Assembly: GCA_950022655.1 (NCBI GenBank)
Contig: OX465583.1
Coordinates: 14,903,298-14,967,297 of the forward strand
Source of the DNA: Alentia gelatinosa
Lineage: Eukaryota; Annelida; Polychaeta; Phyllodocida; Polynoidae
Direction: 5' to 3'
Length of the DNA stretch: 64,000 nt
The notes under the pieces are model-generated. The model ran no database searches. It saw only the letters and a program-made list of their open reading frames with translations, and was not told where the DNA came from. Positions 56,712 to 64,000 of the stretch are shown here, piece after piece. Numbering within the stretch: the first letter of the stretch is position 1; each line of letters opens with the position of its first letter. The translations under genes were made by a program, and so were the position numbers.

Positions 56712-58334
56712 GTGTCTACCCACAGTAGCACACCTGTCGCCATTTGCCTCACAACAAGCTTGCGCCTGCCCTCCTCTCTGACTAGGGGGAGGGGAGGTTG
56801 GTTGGTGGGTGCTAGGGCAGCGCTATGTCCTAGTGTATAACCAATGCGCTGTGACTGTGTCACTGCATGGGGCCTGTCTCATAAGGGTGTTATGAGAGGT
56901 GAGCTGAGCCTGTCAGCCGGCCTAAAGAATCAGGTTGCGTCTTTGAAGACTTGTAGTTTCAAAACAGTCAGGCATGTGGCTACTTAATTTCGTGTGGGTA
57001 CGACCTCGTAATCAATTCTGTGATCTTTTGCCATGATGGTACAAAAGTTCCACTTTGGTTTGTGGGAAAAATCAAAGTTTGAAGCTGGAGAACATGGTTA
57101 GTCCGTTCACGCACCACGCCGCCTTCGGGTTACGGTACATGAAGGTCTAACAGGGCATGGGTCCCATTGGCCAGTCCCATGTGGGGGCCTGGTAGAGGAA
57201 GGAATATCGTGACTGGCTGTTCTAATTATAGCGCCAATTGAAGCCTAAGAATACCCCACTACACTTGAAGGAGATTTCTACAGTTGTCAAACTGACTGAT
57301 GAAGTCCCACACACAATATATCCCCCCACCTTTGCCTTCACTGGGGTGTTTAGATTCTCTTCCCTAAGCTTCTGGGGGACCTTTTTGGAATTGACCATAA
57401 CTCAACATTCAGTTCTGTTTTGACCACGATACTTGCGCTATTCTAGTAACCATTATAACTCTCCAAGCTGATTTATTTGGTACATGCACAGTAAAAGCTA
57501 CTCTAGGACCAATGCTTGAAGAGTAACACCCTGGTTACTGGCAAATCACTCAGGGTAGCTGAGTACCAGCAAAGGCAGGAATTCCTGCCTTAAAATGGCA
57601 GCGCATAACAGTCTTAGTTTGAGCCTGTGTGCCCTGGCCCTGGCGATAACAGACTGTAATAGAGTCTAGAACATGGTAGGCCAGGATGGCGAGATATCAT
57701 CTTGAAAATAGGTTCATAAAAAACTTTTTTCCGATTTCTGAAAAAAAGTTTTTTATGAACATAACTTACATTGTTGTTTGCAAAAAAGAGCAGGGGATCA
57801 AACCTGAGAGTGCTTAACAATACAAATCAAAATCTCCTTTTCTGAATGAGTGAAGAAGTGTGAGTATGACAAGCACCATATCTAATCTCCAGAACTGGAA
57901 CTGTGGACTTTCTTGAAAGTCTCTGCTTATCACACTAATCATCAAAGGCAAAGTAGATCTGCTTGATTCGTCATGACTGTAAGATTTATAGGCACCTTTC
58001 AACAGTTGGTACAGGCTCCATGTTGTGATCCAATTATCCAGTCTTGTCTTCGTGAATCTTGCTGCTGTGGATTGGCTTTCTTCATGAAGTAAAGCAGTCT
58101 GATGTTGGTGTAAATCACAGGAAGTTCTGGAATTCTCTCTGGTAATTTTTTTTTTTTTGTACAATTTTCTTTATTGAATCGATAAGGTTTACAGTTGGTT
58201 TGATTTTGATTTGAATTATGCAGTAAAGATTCAACATAGGTGGCATTATAGCCTCAGTTGTTGAGCAACTGGTTTTCATGGCTATGAAGTCTCTAAGCAA
58301 TAAAATGACTGAATGTTCATAAATAATAGTTCTA
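56712..58334. other. non-coding DNA with one strong hairpin
   Basis: 57711-57759 folds with a 19-bp stem (GTTCATAAAAAACTTTTTT) and a loop of about 10 nt. A T-run at about 58147-58159 could mark the poly-A of a minus-strand retroposed segment, but no RT sequence was recognised upstream of it. Confidence 0.5.
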
Positions 58335-58570
58335 GGCTCTTTAAACCAAGGGAAATGAATCTATCATCCCTGAAAACATGCAAATCGACATCAAGATCAC
58401 TCAAATCAACCAAGTTGTTGCTTTTCTGTGAGGATCTTCATTCTCGACAGGTCACTTTGGCAGCCATCTTGGAAAACGGCTGCCACCTTAGATTTTCAGG
58501 TGGCTCGTCAGATAGAATTACTTAGGGTATCAAAGAGAATCACTGTTCCAAATTTGGTGCTTGTATCAAA

Positions 58571-59104
58571 TATAAGTGTCTTTTCTTTGTCTATCATTTC
58601 CTGTGGACAGTTAACAGATGATTCAAAACACACATAATTTACATGAGCTTTTAGCAAATCTTTTAAGGAATCCAAAATGTATATCGTTTTTATACATTGT
58701 AAAAATACTTGATTTTGACAGGTTTATGTGATTTGGTCAATCAAATGATATTTTCCCTGTTGCTATTGAAAAATATTTGACAGGAATGAAAATGCTAACT
58801 TGTTTATAGAAAGAATTAATGTTTTACTTCTTCTAATTTCAAATTGATGTAAAAAATTGAGAATTTAAATGCTTGATAATGACAGAAATGAAAATAATAC
58901 ATTATGCAACCTAAGCCAGATAACAAATGGCAGAATCATAGAATAAATGCAGATAAATACCAATAGACATTCACTAGGTAGAAATATTGCTGATAAACAT
59001 ATTTTCATATAAGGAGATGCACTTGTCCCAAATGAAAATGGTCTTAAGTTCAGACTCATAGTAGTACCTAGTACATCTGTGTTTGAGTCCTGACTCCCTT
59101 CTTC
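58571..59104. other. AT-rich non-coding DNA
   Basis: Nothing recognised. Confidence 0.4.
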
Positions 59105-60400
59105 TCAAAGCACATGCCCTTCACAAGTAAGGCTCAAGGCTTTACAATGTGACTCAGAAATGGATGCCTGGTTCTGACAGTCTGGCAGTCTACACATATC
59201 ACTACACTTCATTCCATTTGGTAAGGACACACATTTTGGTAGTGAATGCTTTTTTTTTACAGTTACAGGGCAACAAATCAAGGTCTGCTGGCTCTCCATA
59301 CATCCAGTGTACAACCAAATGTTCAACTTCTTCTTCCTTTTCCATCTTCCATCCTTGGCCAACAGGACTTGGTATCTTTCCATCTTGTTGAAATCAGCAT
59401 CTCCATATTGTAGCCTGATAGTTGGCACCTACTCAGCACCCTGAGATCTGATCCTGCAACACTTTTCCTTCACAATTGCATTTCGAACCTTTCCCTGTAA
59501 CCTTTCTCTATATTCCTGTGTCCTCCATTCAATGTGATAAGAATGATCTTGTTATCAAAGTTCTGCATTTAGGAACCTCCTGTGTATGTGTGATGCTTTG
59601 CAGCTGATAGCCATCCCTTCCACCTCATAGTGATCTCTCACTGTTTTTGATAGAGTTCACTCTGTATGTGTCAAACACTACATTTATTCTGTCACTCTCA
59701 CTTCCTCCCTTCAGTGCCATAGAAAAGACAGCAGTAGCAACATCACCTAAAGTAGCTTGATCACCTTTTTACTCTATGTACTAAGTTCTTTCCATTGACT
59801 ACTTAAGCAGAATCCTAGGATTTGTCCTGCCACTATTAAATTCATCTGCAAAGTTGTAGCTATAGTAGCTTTGATAGGTTTTGGTGTCAACAGGGCCAAA
59901 GGTAATGGTCACAGATGATATCAAATGATATCTTCCGTTTGGAGATTATGTCCTTATGCCAACACTATCATGTCACCAAACAAAGATCTGTCAGCCTTCA
60001 AGATCATATACTCCTACTTGATCTCACTTCCCTCTTTTTATTGAATAATTTTAACTTGTTAGTTGTCAGTAGATCATAACATTTCATCATATATGGATCT
60101 TTCTTTAGCCTCTCAAACTTCAAGGACACCAATCTCATAGGCTTTCAGCAGTTCAGAGGCAATGTCTCTGGCTGTTGCCTTTGCAGTAGAAATGCTAATT
60201 AGGTCCTGCTTCTATACAAATGGGTTGCTTTAGTTTTTCAATATGTGGGAGTTGCTTTTGCAATGCTTTTGACACAATGGGATGAACCCCGTCCTCTAAG
60301 GGTTTCCTCTAGTCTATCAATTTTATCCAAGGCAAAATTGGTTAAGACACGAGGTATGATGTTAGCTGGAACTAAAAATCTGCAATTGGAGCCTGCTGCT
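59105..60400 (-). pseudogene. decayed copy of the same uncharacterised repetitive gene family (C-terminal part)
   Basis: The frame 59428-59105 ends with a Cys-rich block (CCPVTVKKKHSLPKCVSL, NGMKCSDMCRLPDCQNQ) like the CXC-type tail of large multi-copy uncharacterised proteins. Further upstream on the minus strand, broken frames give VFDTYRVNSIKNSERS (about 59640-59690) and a stretch before it consistent with the same proteins (SLFGDMIVLA near 59960-59990). The family's function is unknown to me. It pairs with the N-terminal relic at 24950-25598, though these are separate copies. Confidence 0.5.
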
Positions 60401-61379
60401 AACCTTTGAGGACACAGAGCAATTTCATTTTCTTCTGGATCAGAGTAAGAGACACAATGCCCAAGCTTGTTCAGAGTGTGGATAAGCTCAACATTTCATC
60501 CAGTGAGAGTCTTAGTTTTAGGAAGGATATTCATTCAACTTCCAACAGTCACAGCGAGAGCTTGAGTTTAATAAAAAAAATACATGCAAATCCCCAGAGA
60601 AGATAGACATGTATGTTTGATGAATTTAAAAAAAACTTTTTTATGGATTTTATTCACTTCTGTTTTACAACAGTGAATTATGGAAAGGTGTACAAGTACA
60701 GTCGATATCATATATATATACTGCACCAGGGCTGCACTGGCGAAAAAGCATAGTTGACCCTTGCAGACCCTGGGGCACTGGGACATATATTTGCCAACCC
60801 TAGATATATTTACCTTGCTGAAAATAACAATGAGCATTATTACCTTCAGATGGTACCAATGGCCAAAATTTGAGGGTCTGGCTCATGGACTAATAACGAC
60901 ACTTAGATATAAGATCGTTACACTGTTTGATGAATCTATGTTGCCAATAAACTCTTCTGTACAAAAAAGGAAATACACACCACTCACATAAAAACACCAG
61001 AAACACACATCACACAGATATCACCCATACCACACAGACACACACACACCACACACATACAACCTACACCACCCACCTCTACACCACAACACGCCACATC
61101 TATTGAACCTCTCGGTGGAGTCGGGTCGGCTCCCTATATCCCACAAGCTCCAGTCATGGGCGAACGGAGGCACAGGTGGGTACGAGTTTCTAAGGTACAT
61201 CTACTTCCTGCCCTATTTATGTGAGTGTTTCTGAATTCACGTAAGGAACTCTTTGTTAAAGTGTCGGGTTTAATCCCTTTTACCGTTTACAAACGCAGTG
61301 CCTCGGAGTGTGCATACGGGAGTAAGAACGTGACATCTGGTGGTCAGAAGATGAGCGTGGACCATCACAGGTAGGTGTC
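60401..61379. other. non-coding DNA
   Basis: CACAC-rich around 60970-61090. No gene supported. Confidence 0.4.
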
Positions 61380-61770
61380 AGCTCACACCTACCTTAACCT
61401 GCCTTCACCTGCCTTCACCTGTCTTCACTTGCCTCCACCTAACTTTACCTGTCTTCACCCACCTTCGCCTGCCTTCACCTGCCTTTATCTGCCCTCGCCT
61501 GCTTTAACATGTCTCCACCTGCCTGCACCTAACTGTACTTGCCTTAACCTGCCTTAACATAAATTTACAGACGTTTACTTACCTTCACCTGCCTTTACTT
61601 ACCTTTACCTACATTTAACTATCCTTTACCTGCCTTTACCTACCTTTAACTAAGTTCCCTGCCCTTATCTACCTTTAACTACCTTTACCTACCTTTAACT
61701 ACCCATACCTACCTGCTTTACCTGCCTTTTTCTGACTTGCCCTACCTTCACCTACTTTCAACTGGCTTCA
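61380..61770. repeat. 10-bp minisatellite CACCTGCCTT
   Basis: About 35-39 phased decamers (CACCTGCCTT, with TACCTACCTT and TAACTACCTT variants). The phase holds for long stretches before single-base slips. CACCTG is an E-box core, but no function is implied. Confidence 0.85.
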
Positions 61771-62489
61771 TTATCAATCTGAGCAGCACTACGATGTTCC
61801 CCAGTTTTTCTTTGTTTTGTAAACACTTGATCTGTTATTTATGAACGTCGTAGCTTTCTTATGAACATCGTAAAGGAAAATCCCCATTGTCTTTCTACTT
61901 AATTATACTCCATAAGGAAGTTGTATACCCGGCCAAGTAGCCGCTCCCACCCCCTCCCCCAGTAGACATACACATTTCCATTAACACCTATCAATATTGC
62001 CTGCAATTCGATATAAAACTGAACTGCTTTCTGTTTAACCAATTATCACCCAATGTTTGTGAATGTCCCTCCTAGTGCATTCTGATTTCCCGTGGCGAGG
62101 TAGATATTGATTTACAATCAATAGTATCAGAGATTGACCATACAGGCCTACTCATTGGTGTGGAAAGACTCTGCTGCATTATTTAAGAGTTCTTTCCACT
62201 TTCCGTGCATGCTACCGCCTCAGGTATCTCTACTCTTAATACTGGGCAGCCTCCTCGAGTATCTTTGTATCAACCATTCTAGCTGCTCAATATATGTATC
62301 AACCATTCCAGCTGCACACCGTTAAGATAAAATGTACGTACCAGTAAGGTCATACATTCTACTTTCATTGTATACCATAAGAACCATTCGGAATTTTGAA
62401 TATTAAAAAAATGTGTTTAAAACGTGTTAATTATTATAATTGTTACATTGATACAACAATTGAATAAGATCTTTTATATTCGTGAAATA
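61771..62489. other. non-coding DNA
   Basis: No gene. 62327-62360 (TAAGATAAAATGTACGTACC...) resembles an arm of hairpin H5. Confidence 0.4.
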
Positions 62490-63400
62490 CCGAAGTCCTC
62501 GAAAAAGGTAATGGTCACTCCAATCTCTAAAGAGGGTGATCCCACTGATGTTGCAAATCTCTGTCCTACCTCTGATTTGCCTTTGCAATAATTCAGGAAA
62601 AATAATGAATGGAAGGATACTTAATCATCTTGAACAAAAGACAATTCTAACAAGTGCTCAAGGTGGTTTTAGGAAAGGCGATTTGACTTTATAAACTGTT
62701 GTTGATTTTTCAGATCAGATTTTATGTGCAATGTTGGGATGGTAACTGGACTGAGCCTTATCGATTAAAAAAGGGCTTTGACACCATAGACCACTCTACT
62801 CTCATTTCAAAACTATCAAATATATATTTGTAGTGCATCGATTCTAATTGCGTAGAACATCTGGGAGCTGTTTCAAAAGTCGAGTGAAGTCTATGGTTTT
62901 GAAACAGCTCCCAGAATTGTACAAAGCGTAGTACACGTAGTATTTCATAATTAATATGTGGGGCATCAAAGACCTTTACCAGATAGGTATCAATCGCTGG
63001 ATATTTCTTGTCACTGGATAACGGATAATTCAACAGGGGGCATGCTCTATTTGGACGGTCATGTCAAACCAGGGATCATGTGAGAGCCAATAAGGCTCTG
63101 ACACCTGTTAGGACATCTCCATGAAAGGAGGAAGGCACACCTTACTAATTTTAGGTACTTGAGAGCTAGACAAGGACAACATCAAGATCTATGTAATCCA
63201 TGAGTGACAGCCATGAGTGTTTACAGCCCCTGCTTTACGTGTGGTACAGCCTAATATACAGGCGCAAATCAATTACATAGAACATACTGGCAGCCTACAC
63301 TGGAACTCCCTATCAATAATAGTGAGGCAAACTCCTACCTACCCTGAATTTAAAAGAGTAACAAAAACTATAATGTTTGATTCGATCCTGAGGTAAATGA
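62490..63400 (+). pseudogene. decayed non-LTR reverse transcriptase, internally deleted
   Basis: Broken frames give KVMVTPISKEGDPTDVANL, LTSAQGGFRKGD, a degenerate KKGFDTIDHSTLISKL (62770-62815), then after a gap the C-terminal QPNIQAQINYIEHTGSLHWN and FKRVTKTIM (63246-63390). The lineage is that of the 17579 RT. Between the parts a hairpin with 18-bp arms (62861-62878 and 62897-62914, CTGGGAGCTGTTTCAAAA) replaces the palm region. Confidence 0.8.
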
Positions 63401-63477
63401 TTTTTACCAGATAGATCTTACTACTACTCCCGGATACATTTTGCACTATCATGTATATTATTTTCTTTGCACTATAG

Positions 63478-63674
63478 AGCGGATATGAAAGAGGCTACAC
63501 CCACATGGGGGTCATCAGTGAAACGTGGATTGAGGTACAAGGTGCTGCCCTCTGCCAACGTGCGCCGCCTGCTCATCTCCGTCTTCTTTGTCGGCCTCGT
63601 CATCGGACTGCTGCGCGGAGCCCGATTTGTCAGCAGAAAATCCATGGGACTGGAACAGGCTGTGCCGAAAATTG
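63478..63674 (+). CDS. paralogous sulfotransferase-like gene, membrane-anchor exon (partial gene)
   Basis: The acceptor TTTTCTTTGCACTATAG ends at 63477 and the donor ATTG|GTAAAT follows 63674. The exon begins in phase 2 and ends in phase 1, as does 46432-46613. It encodes SVKRGLRYKVLP, a hydrophobic anchor LLISVFFVGLVIGLL, then RGARFVSRKS. An in-frame ATG at 63485 could start the protein here, or an upstream exon may splice in. The catalytic exon must lie beyond the window end, and the intron already contains hairpin element H6. This shows tandem duplication of the gene at 41.3-50.3 kb. Confidence 0.82.
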
Positions 63675-63703
63675 GTAAATTAGTTTTGTCGCAATATATA
63701 TAT

Positions 63704-64000
63704 ATTATCGTAAAACCGGATGAGTTTTAATCTGGGCCCCCGTATGCGTCGACTGGAGTTTGGCGTAGTGAAATCACGAGGCAGAGCCGAGTGATATCCG
63801 GAGCCAAAACTCCAGGAGTCGTATACGGGAGCCCAGATTAAAACGAATAAGGTTTTGATTTTATCCTACCCCCTGTGAACGATATTTTTATGTGAGGATA
63901 ATAACAAAAGACACGATAAAAACTTTCTGAAGTCCTCCATATAGCTCTCCTTGCTGCTCTGAAGGCGCTTGGAACTACTTTCAGCTGCTGATCTCTGATT
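63704..64000 (+). mobile_element. hairpin element H6, cut by the window end
   Basis: A second copy of the 42271-42677 element, about 95% alike over the visible 297 bp. The hairpin spans 63712-63856 with tip CACGAGGCAGAGCCGAGTG, followed by TTTTATCCTACCCCCTGTG. It lies about 30 bp downstream of the donor of the preceding exon. Confidence 0.88.

Larger units (their letters stand above)
55415..58570. repeat. widely spaced inverted repeats of about 220 bp
   Basis: 55415-55635 and 58335-58570 are about 80% identical in opposite orientation, sharing ACAAGCACCACATTTGGTAC, AGATGGCAGCCGTTTTTC and GATCCTCACAGAAAAGCAAC. The 2.7 kb between them has no recognised coding sequence. It is either two copies of one dispersed repeat or the ends of a large decayed element. 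Confidence 0.75.

Noticed and set aside
57814..58164. 116-codon minus-strand frame as an RT C-terminus
   Set aside because: It follows a T-run like a retroposed 3' end, but none of the NLWNSL or FK-L blocks are present.

Overview
This is AT-rich metazoan nuclear DNA, most likely from a marine invertebrate. The signs are intron-containing genes with GT-AG borders, many decayed non-LTR retrotransposons, MITE-like DNA elements, minisatellites, and an interstitial TTAGGG-type block. I cannot name the species or phylum from sequence alone.

Layout. 1-7.5 kb: non-coding DNA with a tRNA-derived SINE, a MITE, and a decayed minus-strand non-LTR element (endonuclease plus deleted reverse transcriptase). 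7.5-14.5 kb: minisatellites, a degenerate CCCTAA array, and a dense cluster of terminal-inverted-repeat elements. 14.5-23.5 kb: two minus-strand non-LTR elements lying in or beside a GTATGG-type minisatellite. The first is 5'-truncated with an open RT. The second is a near full-length 6 kb element whose 5' half encodes a coiled-coil/RRM-like ORF1, a complete NADAR (YbiA-like) domain and an SGNH esterase domain, followed by EN and RT. 24.9-33.8 kb: plus-strand fragments of several RT lineages, broken by insertions, and a decayed copy of an uncharacterised repetitive gene family. 35.9 kb: a possible small secreted peptide with a TATA box. 36.7-40.1 kb: an 81-bp satellite.

41.3-50.3 kb holds the one well-supported host gene. 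It has three exons with matching phases (41364-41383, 46432-46613, 48138-50302) and encodes a 788-residue type II membrane protein. A transmembrane anchor is followed by about eleven basic 29-31 residue repeats and a carbohydrate sulfotransferase (HNK-1ST/CHST8-14 type) domain in which both PAPS-binding motifs have lost key residues. A paralogous membrane-anchor exon with the same phases lies at 63478-63674 and runs off the window, so this is a tandem family. 50.3-63.4 kb is mostly repeats and RT relics.

Two things stand out. One is the NADAR + SGNH non-LTR retrotransposon. The other is a set of long hairpins (37.1, 42.3, 44.7, 45.8, 53.6 and 63.7 kb) whose arms are mostly unrelated but whose tips share one short motif. 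At least four of them join a segment that ends in another copy of the hairpin's outer arm.
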